A stretch of DNA of 64,000 nucleotides from Pohlia nutans (GCA_022496805.1 CM040100.1:12429009-12493008), one strand, 5' to 3'. Numbered from the stretch's first letter, positions 1 through 13,432 are shown. Notes: a model not told the origin generated them from the sequence alone. Numbers and translations are program-made.

Positions 1-80
<80 letters not shown>
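1..80. repeat. (TA)n microsatellite
   Basis: Uninterrupted TA dinucleotides run from the window edge, so the tract probably extends further left. Confidence 0.98.
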
Positions 81-84
<4 letters not shown>

Positions 85-1535
85 ACCAGACATCGGTAGA
101 AAAAGTTATGTTGTCCAAAGCCGCTTCTTTTGAGAGGTCAGACCATTCGGTGCTACACTACTCCAAAAGCTCTAAAATTTGATACTGAAGCAAGTGACAT
201 GATATTATTTGGGATGGTAAAAAAAACTCTCCGTAGTTCAAAAATTTCATTCCAAAAGGAGTAAAAAATTTCTAGCCTAGTCGACAAGGTGGAAAAAGAT
301 AAGTTCTTCTAGAGATAAAAATTAGAGGTATTCTTATTTTTTTGAATTTTTTTCCTACTTCAAAAAGAGACAAGAATATTTGTCTCTGCAGTTTGGATTG
401 AGATATTAAACAGAACCAAGTTCACAATAAAATTAAATGTGTTTGTCAATGGTTTGTACCTCCTCCACTTGGAGAATTGTTTTCATATTGTTAAATTATT
501 CACCTACTTCTGAAATTTGTTATACAAGTACCTAAAATTTTGTAGATTGTGAAAATGAAGAGTGACAGGTTTTTGTAGTGGAACATTTTCAAAATAGGAA
601 AAAAATATGCAGCTGAAATTTTAAGCGAGTTTAATTTTTTCTCACATATTCTCACTTCAAACGTATATATCTTCTAATCTATACAGTCAAAGATTGTGAA
701 AGATTTTGTGCACATTCCTTTGGTATCAAAGGACAAGTTTCTACACTTGGATTGTGAAAAAGAAGTTCTTGTTTTTTAAATTGTTCTCTAGGGATTAGAA
801 ATGGCAGCATTGTAATGTTTTTGAGCAAAATAGTCCCGGTCCTTTAGGAATTAAAGGCAGTCTACTACTAATTTCCAATTTCCTCTATAACCACAACATT
901 GAAATTTTATACTCCGTATAGTATTATTGGAGTAGATAATATGGATTGAGACTATTTTCCACATGTCAATACACTCATTTCAAATTTCAAACTACAGGCC
1001 CACTCACCAAGTAGAATAACAAGTGTCACTTTCAGGTTGGTTACTTTAAGTAATGTGAAAGACTGAAAGTAGAGCCTTGTTAAGAGAAATAACATGTCTT
1101 GTCACAAAAGTGGAAATCATGTTATTTTTATAAACTAGTATGTACCCGTGTCCTCTGAACACAACCACGTAAGGAGAGGTGGCAATCATCAATGCAAACG
1201 CCTCTTCATAGTGTGGCACCCGTTGTACCAACGGGTGAAAATTTAAGTTCAAGTCAAGCGTTTTGCTAAGAAAACAACGTCTCCTCGGCTCTAATTGTCC
1301 TCTCGTCTCCCCTTGTTCCTTTTCACTCCGGAACTTAGTCAAATAACCACTTATTCCATGTGTAAAATGTCATGCGCGGATAGACACACAAAAAACACCC
1401 TTCTTCTTTATTATATGGATAGTTGTATTGTACTTTCAAATTACCAATTATAACCTCAATGGTTGATCTTCAATCATGCTCAATCAAGAGTCCAAAAGAA
1501 GCGAAATTGCAGTTTTGAGGACGAATATTATGACA
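81..1535. other. AT-rich intergenic DNA
   Basis: I see no gene and no repeat with clear ends. The only open frame near 100 codons (1046-1342, minus) has no recognisable domain and no splice context. Confidence 0.6.
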
Positions 1536-2288
1536 TTCCCTCCGTTCCATAATAGATGATGCTTTTGAAAAATATCAAATAATTAAGCAAACTAGAATGA
1601 TTTCATCAAATCTCTAAATACAATAAGTTTTTATTTTGGAGTAGTTGTTTATGGAAGCAATATCATATTGTTTCGATAGTATGTGTGGCATGTCGCAACA
1701 TGGTGATGTTTGTTGCAATGCGTTCTTTGATGCAACGAAAATATCCTAGGATCGCTAACATTGATTTTAGCAACATTAAAATGCGTATTTAGTGTCCGGA
1801 GATAATTGATGTCTTTTACAACAATTCGTTCAAAGGTGAAGGGAGATAGTGTTCTTTGACACTACACAAGGGTCTACCACTTGTCATTCCCACTTTCATT
1901 GAGAGTGCCATGTTGTTTTCAAGTAATGGGAGTGACATAAGGTGGCATGCTATATTTATTATAAAGTTGTCATGTGATTGGAACACTACATTCATCTTTT
2001 CTTACAAGGATACTATATCTCCCCAAAATCAAATAGTGTCCAGACTTGAGAAATAGTCCCCCAGACACTAAATACGCCATTGGGTGTAACTCATATGTTG
2101 TTTGAGATCCACATATGAAGCCAAACAAGCTTCACAAACAAACAAACAACACTCCATGTGCACTTGTTTTGTGATTTCTCTTTGATCGAATTTGTAAAAC
2201 AACTTCAAATTGAATAAATGATTTGCATCAAATAATTTGTGACAATTTTATTTTTCAAAAGCATCATCTTTTATGGGACGGAGGGAGT
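1536..2288. mobile_element. Stowaway-like TIR element
   Basis: The left end reads TTCCCTCCGTTCCATAATAG and the right end is the complement of CTCCCTCCGTCCCATAAAAG. The match continues into AGATGATGCTTTTGAAAA. CTCCCTCCGT is the classic end of plant Stowaway (Tc1/mariner-type) MITEs, but 750 bases is long for that class because another inverted-repeat element sits inside. TA follows the right end; the left target copy is mutated. No transposase is present. Confidence 0.75.
1782..2079. mobile_element. nested inverted-repeat element
   Basis: GCGTATTTAGTGTCCGG at the left is matched by its imperfect complement at the right (GCGTATTTAGTGTCTGG read on minus). The roughly 300-base unit lies wholly inside the Stowaway-like element, so it inserted later. 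Superfamily unknown; the 66-codon frame inside is not a recognised protein. Confidence 0.55.
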
Positions 2289-3041
2289 ATAATCATTCTC
2301 GTCATATCCAATGCTCAGCTCCAAAAATGAGCTTGGTTAAGGTAATGCTAGGAGAAGTCACTTTGAAATATTCCATAATGATGTGCCAACTAAATTCTTG
2401 AAGATAATATATATAATTGAATTACATTAACATATAGGATGCTTAAAATTGAATGCAAGAATAAAAATGAAAACGTTACTAATTATGGTATACAATACAT
2501 TCATTTTTTTAGGATACTTTCAAATATCCTATTATCACATGTGGTACCTAAAAAATAGAGTGACTTCCATGAGGTAATGAAATCAAGTATAAAACCGTAT
2601 GCCATGGACGCACATCTAAGGCAAGGACGTACATCTATGCCATGGACGCACATCTAAGGTGACGTGTACCTTAGTTGGAATACCTAGAGTGGAGAATCAC
2701 CCCCAAGGATGCACATACACAATGTTTCCGAAATTCTAAATACTTGGCAATCCAATGAAATACACTGATATTCATGCTACACTTCGTGATGCCTATCTAT
2801 CAAGGTTCTAAACAAAAAATCATTGAAAGAAACATAACAAGGTAGTGGTCGATACAAAGGGCCCTTGTGTTATTTTATTTTTTATTTTTTTGCCTCACAA
2901 TTTATGTTTCTCCAAACTCAAAAAAAACCATTCCAAAAAAAATCAAGAGTTTGTATATAAAATTAATAAAAAGAGTTTTTCAAAGTTGTTTTACAAAGAG
3001 GTGTATTAGCTAGTAGAAATCTTGTTCAACAGGACATGTCC
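2289..3041. other. intergenic DNA with small tandem repeat
   Basis: At about 2600-2660 the phrase CCATGGACGCACATCTAAGG occurs twice, 38 bases apart, with a related GGACGTACATCTA between. Nothing else recognisable. Confidence 0.5.
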
Positions 3042-3586
3042 TTAACCCCTAAACGTCCTCACCTATGTCCAGTTTGGGCAGTTTTGCAAAGATGCATTAT
3101 AAAATGCAACTAACATGAATATTTGGAACTTGATGTATGAATAAAAGTTATACATTTTGAATTTTAGATTCTATCCATACGGTTGGATCTATGATTGCTA
3201 TCACTAATAATTTTCTATAAATTTTGAAACATAAAATAAAAAATTATTTTTTAATTCAATTACGAATAAGATATTGACATTTTGTGGATGACATTTGTTG
3301 TGATTTTTGGAGATTTTTTGGATGCTTGATTTTATGAGTTTATTTTTTCAAGGACACTTTTAGACTAAAATCTTCAAAATTTTGGGTGAAACACTGCAAC
3401 ACGAAATGAGGCATAATTCTTTCACAAATTGTTTCCTTTTTGATCAGATCACACATACATGAAGCTAACCTCCCATAAAAAATTCACTAAAAAAATCACA
3501 CTACAAAAAGGGCATGATGGATGAGAAACTAGGGATGAAATCTCTACATCATGCAAAATTTTCATGGTTGGGCAATTAGGGGTTAA
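3042..3586. mobile_element. TTAA-flanked MITE, family A
   Basis: Bounded by TTAA on both sides. It begins CCCCTAAACGTCC and ends with the complement of CCCCTAATTGCC. The inside is an inverted copy of the element at 47631-48207, sharing for example a stretch around TGTAGTGTGG. No coding capacity. Confidence 0.7.
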
Positions 3587-3953
3587 CTCCTAAACAATCG
3601 TGGTATTGGACCAATTGTAAATGTGTTATAATATGCGACCTCTTTATAAAAAAATATTTTCAATGTCAATGATGAGTTGTGTTTCTTCCATTTCAAATCC
3701 AATTCAACATTTTTTTACTCAAAAATTATTAATAATCAAATTTAGAAGGAATTTCTATTTTTTACTTTCAAATTTTATAATAAAATATTAGTAGTAGCAT
3801 TGGTGAAATCCAACCATATTGATGGAATTTAAAATTCAAAATCTACAACTTTCATTTGTATATCAATTCCAAAATATTCCTCCAAACAATACTTTATAAT
3901 GGTTTTTATGAAATTGTCAATTCCAAGGACACCTTGTGACCTTTGGGGGTTAA
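3583..3953. mobile_element. TTAA-flanked MITE sharing a TTAA with its neighbour
   Basis: Begins at the TTAA that closes the preceding element (TTAACTCCTAAACAATCG) and ends CCTTTGGGGGTTAA. The internal sequence differs from family A. It may be an independent insertion at an already used TTAA, or part of a composite. Confidence 0.5.
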
Positions 3954-4697
3954 TGAACAAAACCTCAATGATTGAATCTTGTTGAATCATGCTCAATCAA
4001 AGGTTTCAAAAGACAACACCACGACGCAAAAGAAAGAGAAGAATATAGAATCCATGACCATGCTCTTCATATCTAATGCCTAGTTGCCATCTTTGTATAC
4101 GAAAATGAGTTCCAAAAATCTGAAAAAAAAATTCAAATATCCCTTATCATTAAATCTTCTCACATCCAACCTTCACGCAGATAGCACATTGCCCAAACAA
4201 AAATTGCATGATTTTTATCCCACAGGTTTGAAGGTACCAACGCCACTGTTTGCTTGTTACAAGTCAACCCGCCTTCATCTCTACAATAGTGGGTTCAACA
4301 ATGTTGTTCGAAATCTATCAATGCCGCGTATTGATAATTCAACATCAGCTTTTGTATTCAATGTTGATGTCATGGCACCAGAAAGCCATCCTGCAATAAC
4401 CATCAATCCACCACGCATACTCAAAGCCAATTCATAAGATATATTTGCAAGCATACCATTAATCCACCACGCACAATCAAAGCCACTTCATAAGATATAT
4501 TTGCAAGCATATTGTATTGCCTCAATTCTAGCATGGTTCTTGGAATCCAAAATTGATCTAACTAAACACTGCTTAGCAGCATCTTGGTTTCAAAATGTGC
4601 ACCAAATCATAGTAATAAATAAATAAATAATTTGAAAAAAAACCAACCAAACATATACATAGAGAACACTAGAGAAAACTACATAGTTACATAAGAC
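3954..4697. repeat. 3' flank of tandem-kinase gene with a 56-base tandem repeat
   Basis: A 56-base unit around AATCCACCACGC is repeated at 4405-4516 and ends in AAGATATATTTGCAAGCA. A third, diverged copy lies on the other side of the kinase gene at about 8018-8085. The 117-codon plus-strand frame at 4084-4437 covers this repeat and has no recognisable domain. Confidence 0.55.
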
Positions 4698-5863
<1,166 letters not shown>

Positions 5864-6174
5864 CTGAAACAAACAATTCATTCACAAGTAAGAATTTAAC
5901 TATAATAATTGAAACCAATTGTGGGTAGTGGACTACTATATTGTGCCTAAATGAAAGTATTATGAAACTACTCTCATGTATCTTTATAGAGTATTGAAGT
6001 CTAACAAAAAGTGATGAAATCATCATTTTTAGCACTAGCTTATCTATAGCCTCTTAATAACTGTCTATGCCATTTTGAACGAGGGCTTAAACTTAGTGCC
6101 TGAACTAAAATCCATACTTTTTTAATTCTAAAAACCAATTAAATCCACAAATGCAATCGTGAAGCTCCACTTAC
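5864..6174 (-). other. intron joining the two kinase exons
   Basis: On minus, exon 1 ends TTGTTG and the intron opens GTAAGTGGAG (6174). It closes TTTGTTTCAG (5864) before GAACCAATT. Both junctions are phase 0. The 311-base length matches other introns in the window. Without splicing, exon 1 would read through into 11 unrelated residues and a stop. Confidence 0.7.
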
Positions 6175-7734
6175 CAACAACTTAAAAAGCTCAGTGAGCA
6201 ATTCCAAGTTTTCCTCGCTATCCAAAGGAGGCTCTGAGGGAATTGAATCAAGGTTCTCTTCAGAGAGCAATTCCAAGTTTTCCTCGCTACCCAAAGGAGG
6301 CTCTGGGGGAATTGAATCAAGGTTCTCTTCATTATCCGATAGTAACTTGGAGAGAATTGGATCAAGGTTTTCCTCATTATCTGAAGGTGGCTTTGAGGGA
6401 AATGGTTTAGGGCTAGCCTCCTCATCTAGAGGTGGCTTTGAAGGAGTTGGGTCAAGGTCTTCCTCGTGACCTAAAGGTGGCTCGAAGGGAAATGGTTCTG
6501 GATTTCTCTTGGTATCCAAAGGTGGCACTAAAGAAATTGGTTTTGAATTCCCTCCAATCATGAGCCTTAGTTCTTCGCATATTTGAACAAATGTGGGTCT
6601 CTTGGAAGGATCAGAATGCCAACATCTAAACAATAGTGATTTCACATCATCTTCAATAAAATTTGGTAAATCTGGTCGCTTTCCATTGATCACAACATCA
6701 TACTTATTGAATGGATAAAGGTCCTCGAAGGGGTAAAGACTTGTCAAAACCTCAAAGCATGTCATAGAATAGCTGTAAACGTCGGTTTTCTCTGTAAATA
6801 CAAATGAACTCGATTTGAGTCCATGTGGTTTGGGGATCTTCAATATTTCTGGCGCTCTCCAAAAGCCAATCCCTTCTACACCTAGAGAGCATTCGTAATG
6901 ACCCACAACACATGAGAATGCATCATCCATAAATGCATCTTCCATAGATGCATCATCCATAGATGCATCAGCCATAAATGCATCATCAATAGGATCAAAT
7001 AAGTTTGTTTCTTTCACAAGAGGTTTGATACTCACAGTGGACACTTCTGTATCTGCGGGAACATCATCAATCAAGGATTTGATAGTGATATTGGATTCTT
7101 TTGGGTCGCCTACAACATTACCCTTGATGAAAATGTTTGAGGCTTTTACATCTCGGTGAACTATACCGAGCTCGTGCAAAATTACCATTCCCTCTGCAAT
7201 CTGCAACATAATGCGTTTGGCCACCACAGTAGTGAAGGGTCCTTGATTTAACTGCAATCTCAAATCAATTAATCTTCGTAGATCACCCCAATATCTTTCC
7301 ATTGCAAACGCAAACTTGCCATCCAACAATAGTGCACCAAAAACACGGCAAATCCTTGGGTTCCACAATCCTACTACATTGGCACGATCACAATATTGGA
7401 GAAATTCAAGTGGCCATTGCTTCACCAACACTTCCAATGGATAATCAGGCTTGAACACTTTAAACACCACCCCATTAATGTCAAGCATTCCAGCTTCTTG
7501 ACCTAGCCAACGCCCTGCAAATATTTCAGCCTGACCACCCTCTGCAATCTTCTCACCCACTTCTAGATAACTCACGTCATCCATAAAGAAGTGACTCCAT
7601 TTTTTCTTAAGATCCCCAAAAAATTTGAGATTACTCTGGTAGTCCTTCTCTCGGTCCTCCTCGTCCAACTCTGACTTTGTAAGCTTGCTCCACTGAACTT
7701 TGAAAGAAACAATCGGAGACTCCATCTCCTCCAT
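6175..7734 (-). CDS. tandem protein kinase gene, exon 1 (pseudokinase-like domain and acidic proline repeats)
   Basis: The first ATG in frame is at 7734 and gives 520 residues to the donor. There is a glycine-rich loop (AEGGQAEIFAG, 64-74), a candidate ATP lysine (VVFKVFK, K92), a normal catalytic loop HRDVKASN (193-200), WRAPEIL (292-298) and DVYSYSMT. Two things are odd. Between catalytic loop and APE lies an insert of about 70 residues ending in five-residue repeats (DDAFM, ADASM type). Where DFG belongs the protein reads HYE (279-281), so the Mg-binding aspartate is lost. The last ~110 residues are imperfect repeats of the form SEENLDSIPSEPPL. A frame opened by ATG at 7816 (MERSKSVTVVEAEIEASNRV) overlaps the start by one frame and could be the true N-terminus broken by an indel. 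Domain order resembles plant tandem kinases; the substrate is unknown. Confidence 0.75.
6195..6540 (-). repeat. coding minisatellite in kinase exon
   Basis: Imperfect repeats of roughly 48-69 bases, in frame on minus, encode an acidic proline-rich tail (units such as EENLDSIPSEPPL and GHEEDLDPTPSKPPL). At least six diverged units are visible, and two successive ones are nearly identical. Confidence 0.75.
6916..6992 (-). repeat. 15-base coding tandem repeat in kinase insert
   Basis: Five copies of a 15-base unit around GATGCATCATCCATA encode the pentapeptide series DDAFM, ADASM, DDASM, EDAFM, DDAFS just before the altered DFG position. Confidence 0.8.
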
Positions 7735-10289
7735 CTTCACCCCAAATGAAAGTAGATACTCTGTTGCTAGCTTCAATCTCAGCCTCCACCACCGTCACAG
7801 ATTTACTCCTTTCCATCTCTGGTGCATGTTCACCGGCATGTCAAAATTCATAATTTACTCCTACCAGCACATATTTTCAGCCCCTCATCGTTGTTGATCC
7901 ACTTGTGATAAGTCCACTTGGTCCATAAATGCTTTCCAGAAAAAATGCATTGTACATGAATGGGATTTAATTTTTCATGCTCCATTCATTGCTCCAATTT
8001 GAATCCAACCTCTGCAATAACCACCACACATACTCAAGAGCCATTTCAAAAGATATATTTGCAAGCACACTACACTACTGTAATTGCCTCAAAAATAGCC
8101 TCATACAGAGTACTGGGTGTTATGTGCAAGTGAAACCACAATACGCACACATACAAAGTAATACGTGAAAGTGAAAACAGTAAGATTCACAATCAGATGA
8201 TCGCTAGCATCCATGATCATGCTCAATTTTCACAATTAAGCTCTCAAAATCAGCAATGAAAGGGAAAAGGAAAAAAGAACCTGCCAATTGCATAGTGTAA
8301 GAAAACTCAATTCTAACTATTGCGGATCCTGCTCCATAACCATATCATGCGATTGTACCTTCTTAGATGAAAAGCAAGCAGAATATTTGTAAACTCACCC
8401 CCTGTTTTTGAAAAGCCAATCGCATATGTTGTTACGTTGGTCCACAACGTAGAATGGAACCAACTTAACAGTGTAGGAATGTTGAACACCGCAGATGCAG
8501 TTTGTACTTGCTTAACCCACGAATTATCTAGTCACCTCAAAATCTGACCTAGTCATCTAGATTCACCGACACAGCTTCGTCACCATGGCCGTTCACCTGC
8601 CATCCGGTTTACAGCAAGACCCACCTGCACAACACATCCACAAACTGAGCTACTACCTTCACGTGTATCACGTACAGACTGGTGTCTGCGACACATTTGT
8701 TAGCTCTTACAATCGCATGATATGATACAGCCCCTTCTTGACATCTAACCTTTGATCCCTTACTTATTGCTGAGAACAGAGATAAACACTATTCGACTTA
8801 GACAAACTACAGATCTATGAATTAGCACTGTTGATGTACGAGATGCAATATTATACTTGATTAATGCCACAAGAGACCATATCAAAAGAAAAAGCATAGG
8901 GATGGGACATGCTTGAAGATGGAGAATCCTTCTCTAAAGAACTGCAACGGTTACTGGCCTCCATCAGAAAGTAGGGATGAGCCTGCAACATAACATGAAT
9001 CACAAATAAGAAAACAACTGGTTCCTCAGTTCCCATATCTCTACTCTCTAAGTTTACACTTCTCCACACAAAACTCACGAGACTGGAGGAAAACTTAGAA
9101 ACTCACCAAATGCGGACTAGCACTTCAACGAACAACCCTAGCGAACAAAAAACCTACAAAAACCTACCGTTGCTTTCCGGGCAGTAAGCCTGTCCAAGTG
9201 ATCATACCGCAACAGCTTATTCAAGAAATCTACTGCCTACACGGCTTCCTGTTGTGTCTGCAACATCATTAACATCCAGATTTACAAACACTACTCAAGA
9301 ATCCAAGGTACTTTCGAAGCCACCGAAGCCGAAGCAAAGCAAGACAACGACCCTGTAATATCACAGTTTTACGGCAACTGTGTCACTGTCTCATTAGACA
9401 CTGAGAAGAGGATTATAACTCATAGAGCTTCTCATCTTAATCTCCTTGCCAGCTTTCTGATCAACAAGAAGTACAAATTTAAACATTGTAGATTGAACCT
9501 ACACGTTGGTTATATCGTCCACAAGAAGCCTCAGTATTCCCGATGCATCCTATCATCTAAACCCGCCACCAGAAATGAAAACAAACCTGCCAACCAATGT
9601 CTCAAGGTGTGGGTATCCAACGTCAACCGGTACGACCTGACAGCTGGACCACACATTCTGTTACGTGTAGGCCACGCCACAGGTCTTCAAGATCCAATGA
9701 GAAACTAAGAATGAAATCAGGAAATGGCTTTCTCACGATGCTTAACACAAACTCCAACCTCCAACCTCCAAGAACATACATACACAATGCACAAGAGCCA
9801 CAGTCTTCCAAATCGTACACAACACATGTACAACTTTAACGATAGTGATCTAGTCAAGAAACGATAAACGTACCTTCAAGGCGATCTTCACGTACTTGTT
9901 GTGAGAACAGCGCCGTGCGAAAAATCTACACGTAACCCGATGGATGACTGTCAGCTTGCAAAACTCCTAACACCTTGACGACCCATTCAAGGTTTGCTCG
10001 CAACCACATAGATGCAAACCTTCGTAAAAAAAGATCAAACGTACCATGAAGCTTGCTTACTTGCAACACCAGCGCAGAAGAGTGCACACCCTCCTTGTGA
10101 GAACCTTGAACCGGGTTGTGGTAGCCGTGCAACTGGGTTTGGACGCTATTGTGGAAGTGACGGAGCATAAAGATGAGCAGGGTTTGAAACAAGCGTGAAG
10201 ATGACAAGGGTTTGATCTACAGTACCCGAGTAGTGTTCTGGTGGTGGGGCTTGTGGCAAAACGAATCCCGGCAGCATGCAAGGCAAGCG
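7735..10289. other. 5' flank of tandem kinase and unassigned intergenic DNA
   Basis: At 8018-8085 there is a diverged copy of the AAGATATATTTGCAAGCA repeat found downstream of the kinase gene. From about 8400 to 10290 the sequence is less AT-rich and looks genic, but I find no frame with a recognisable domain. Frames at 9493-9839 and 9926-10302 overlap each other on both strands and lack support. A non-coding transcript is possible. Confidence 0.45.
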
Positions 10290-10677
10290 GACTGTTGGCC
10301 AACTCTCGTCACGCCTAAACCAGGCAGCCTCGAGTTTGGGGAAGGGCATATGCAATCTCAGCCGTTCCCGTAGATCAACGGCCATGACCAGATTGGATTC
10401 ACAGATGGGGCCGTGTGAGGGCCTACCACATGAGGCATGCCCAGTTTAGAATGAAATGCAATACATGAGAACGGCCTGGATTGGAATGGAATGGCAGGCC
10501 ATGTGATTTAAGAGCTCGGCGTCCAATGTGATTGATGAGCTTGGTCTGACACGAGATGTAGAATAAAAGTCCACCCTCATGAAGTCCATGGCCTGTTATT
10601 CCATGGCGTGTCAGACCAAGCTCTTCAATCATATTGAACGCCAAGCTCCTCAATCATATTGAACGCCAAGCTCTTCA

Positions 10678-11171
10678 GGGGCGGTTTACACTATAGACCA
10701 AGAGCCATGACCATGGAATTCTAAAATCTGTGATTGGCCCAAAAAGAGCTCTTGGTCCCATTTGGCTTTACACTACCTTGAAAAAAGGAGAATGACCACT
10801 AACTTTGAGGTCCCCAAAAATGCTAAAATTTCCCAAATGGATAATGTTTTCATGGTCTCCTTGATTATAGTTGAGTCGAAGCAAATGCCTCGACTCAACT
10901 ATAATCTAGGAGACCATGGGGCTCAAAAATCATTGATTGGCTAGTGTTCAATTATTTAAAGAGAAAGGAGGAAAAAGGGGAGGATAAAAGAGAGAATGAT
11001 GAGCTTAAACTTGTCCCGGTCTAAATCCACTTTACACAACAAAGAGTGACCAAGTCATTTAAAATTGCATTTTTGATTTTTCATGGTCACGGCTCTTGAC
11101 CAAGAGCCATGACCATGAAAATGATTTAATTTTCTTGGTCATGGCTCTTGGTCCATAGTGTAAACCGCCCC
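10678..11171. mobile_element. nested TIR element, possible Harbinger/Tourist type
   Basis: Ends GGGGCGGTTTACACTAT and its complement (ATAGTGTAAACCGCCCC), extended by the shared phrase ACCAAGAGCCATGACCA, inside unit P. The flanks read TCA on both sides, consistent with a 3-base target duplication. Confidence 0.65.
10851..10918. repeat. near-perfect 32-bp hairpin, 4-base loop
   Basis: CATGGTCTCC at 10851 begins an arm of 32 bases ending GAGTCGAAGC. After the loop AAAT the other arm runs to GGAGACCATG at 10918, with two mismatches. It lies in the middle of the nested TIR element and resembles a MITE-derived small-RNA precursor. Confidence 0.8.
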
Positions 11172-11756
11172 TCAATCATATTGAACACCAAACTCATCAA
11201 TCACATGGCCTGCCATTCCATTCCAAACCAGGCCTTTCTCATTAATTGCGAGCATTCTAATCTGGCCATGCCTCATGTGGTAGGCCATCACATGGCCCCA
11301 TCTCTGCACCCAATTTGATTTGAGTTAATCGTGCTCGTCGATCCACATGGAGGGCTGAGATTTCATTTGCCCTTCCCCAAACTTGAGGCTGCTTGGTTGC
11401 TAGGCTCGTCACGAGCCAGTGTTGAGTTTGAGCGTGGGCTCGTGAGAGGAGGACCGTTGATGAACATGGACGGTCAAGATGCGGTAGATGTACTGCAGAC
11501 GGACGACAAGTTGTCATCCGGGCACTGCCAAGCTCTTGCAGATCCGTCGGGCAAGGACTGTTCATCTTTTCAGTTGGAGAGTCGGTGTTCATCTTCCTCG
11601 ACTGGAGACTGTTCATCTTTCCCAACGACGTTGAACAACTGATACGGGTCTGATAACACCAATTTTGGACACTACTATTTGGGTGAATTGGAACATGTAC
11701 GAGATTTGAACATACATTGGATTTGAAAGAGTGAATTGAGAAGTTTGAGTTAGAAA

Positions 11757-11994
11757 TTAAGCCCTAAAAGAACAAGAAGCTCAAGTTGGGTCTCATGTTT
11801 CTTTTAGCACTTTTGAGTAGATCCTAGATGGACTTCTTTTTTCCGAACAAATATGTTCTTTGACCAACCCATGCAATGTAGTTCACTAATTCCGGTGATA
11901 TAAAATTTGGTCCCATCTAAATTGTATTTTTCACAACGAGATCAATTGAATTTGTCATTTTAAAACCATGGATCCTTTGTCTCTTAGGGGTTAA
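11757..11994. mobile_element. TTAA-flanked MITE, family C
   Basis: TTAA, then GCCCTAAAAGAACAAG; closed by the complement of CCCCTAAGAGACAAAG and TTAA. It is 238 bases. The same family is at 19263, 19497, 30949 and 52668. Confidence 0.85.
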
Positions 11995-12131
11995 AATGAA
12001 TTTGACGGTATCTTGGGGTCTAGCCTTTCATTTCTTTTTCAAATCTCATACCAACCATTTAAAGATGAGATGTAAAAATTGATGGAACCCTTCACATAAT
12101 TGAAGAGCATTTTCATAACAACTCATGAAGA

Positions 12132-12646
12132 GTTGTGGGGAAGTACTACTTACTTGGCCACCATGATCAAGATGGCGCCTATTCACTTTAATAAATATAC
12201 AAACATCGTACATATGGTCAAATGAATGTATATGTATATGAATGTCATCCTTATTTTACATTTTTATCCAAAATTTCAGAGGACCTAATTATTTAAAATT
12301 TGACATGGTTCAATTGCTCTAATAATTATTTTGGACAAATCACTTTCTAACTTCCTTGAGACCTCAATGTGTATAAGTTTATTATAAACGACATTTAAAC
12401 CTTACAACATCCTATACATTTCTACAATTGAAGTTTTATAAACAAGTCTCTTAAAATTCCGCATTGGATAATACATGGGAAACGCTAGAAAACAAAAATA
12501 CTTTAACATAAAAAGATTCCCATCTATCACATGCCCTATATGCAACTGCTCAGACGCATGATACATGACTATGTGTTCTCCTCAAATGTAATCAACATCA
12601 CATACGTGCTCTTAGACTTAAAAGTCATGATAAAGAGTATGGGAAC
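12132..12646. repeat. 515-base direct repeat, copy 1
   Basis: Nearly identical and in the same orientation to 16107-16620. It starts TTGTGGGGAAGTACTAC and ends GAGTATGGGAAC, with about ten differences. The sequence on each side differs. Confidence 0.9.
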
Positions 12647-12652
12647 ATTCAT

Positions 12653-12760
12653 TTCATTAGGGGGATGAAATGATGTGGGATGTTCCACATCATTCTGTTG
12701 GGGAGAAGGCAACAGTTACAAAGGCTACTAAATGTTATGAGCCTAATTTCATCTGTTAAA
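12653..12760 (+). repeat. LTR-like fragment
   Basis: Matches the first ~110 bases of the LTR-like repeat at 47088-47463 in opposite orientation, including GATGAAATGATGTGGGAT and CAACAGTTACAAAGGC. The match fades after about 12755. Confidence 0.55.
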
Positions 12761-12875
12761 TGCCATTGATGGTTTGCCACTATATGGAGCACTTTTTCTG
12801 GCTGGTACAGTTTGCATTATCTAGTTTTCACAAGGAAAAACAAAGACCTCTATAAAGACATTCTCACATGGGATC

Positions 12876-13210
12876 TCATATGGGAAGCGGGACAAAATTC
12901 CCACAATTATAACTTTCTTGGGATGATTGTAAGGTAGAGGGCTCCAAAACCAACAGGGTCCTAATTTCAACAGAATCTAGACCATGCATTTATTTTAAAA
13001 TACAAATCTAGGCACGTCATAGAGCTCTTATGGGATGTTGAATAAAATGATAAGTTATCTATGATCTACCTAGATTTAGTTTCTAAGATGATTATTGTGC
13101 CTAGATTTTGTTGGAATTAGAACCCTGTTGGTTTTGAAGCCTTCTACCTTAGTGTATTTTTGATCTGAGAAAGTTACAATTGTGGGAAATTTGTCCGCGT
13201 TTCCCATATG
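12876..13210. mobile_element. foldback MITE with ~110-base arms
   Basis: The left arm contains CATATGGGAAGCGGGACAAA and CAACAGGGTCCTAATTTCAA. The right arm contains the complements, ending TTTCCCATATGGGA. The centre (AATCTAGGCACGTCAT ... ATCTACCTAGATTT) recurs in the MITE at 53730-53933. Confidence 0.7.
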
Positions 13211-13432
13211 GGAATCTTGTATTTATCTCCCTCTGTTTAAGTTCACCTTTCTTGCTCATTCTGATGATGCCCACAAACATGACAGACCTGTGTCTACAAT
13301 TATGGTTGGATTTGTTGTTCATCTCTTCGCTAAATTGGTGCCGAGTTTGTTTTGTTTCGCGTTTGTGCTGCTTCTATTCACCTCCTAAGGTAGGGAACCG
13401 TATTGGGATTTCATTGCCTTGAGCTACATAAC

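Larger units (their letters stand above)
10290..11412. mobile_element. long-TIR element (unit P of a compound)
   Basis: The left arm (about 10290-10540) contains GTTTGGGGAAGGGC, CTACCACATGAGGCATG and TGGAATGGAATGGCAGGCC. The right arm (about 11195-11412) carries the complements in reverse order. The arms are over 200 bases. Right after the right arm the next unit begins with the shared motif CTCGTCACGAG. No transposase. The architecture resembles non-autonomous Mutator-like or foldback elements. Confidence 0.6.

Noticed and set aside
4084..4437. 117-codon plus frame
   Set aside because: Overlaps the tandem repeat downstream of the kinase gene, has no domain, splice context or conserved motif.
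11331..11642. 103-codon plus frame with GGPLMNMDGQDAVDVLQ, repeated at 20394-20651
   Set aside because: It is the translation of the inverted-repeat arms of unit Q and is equally open on the opposite strand; no domain.
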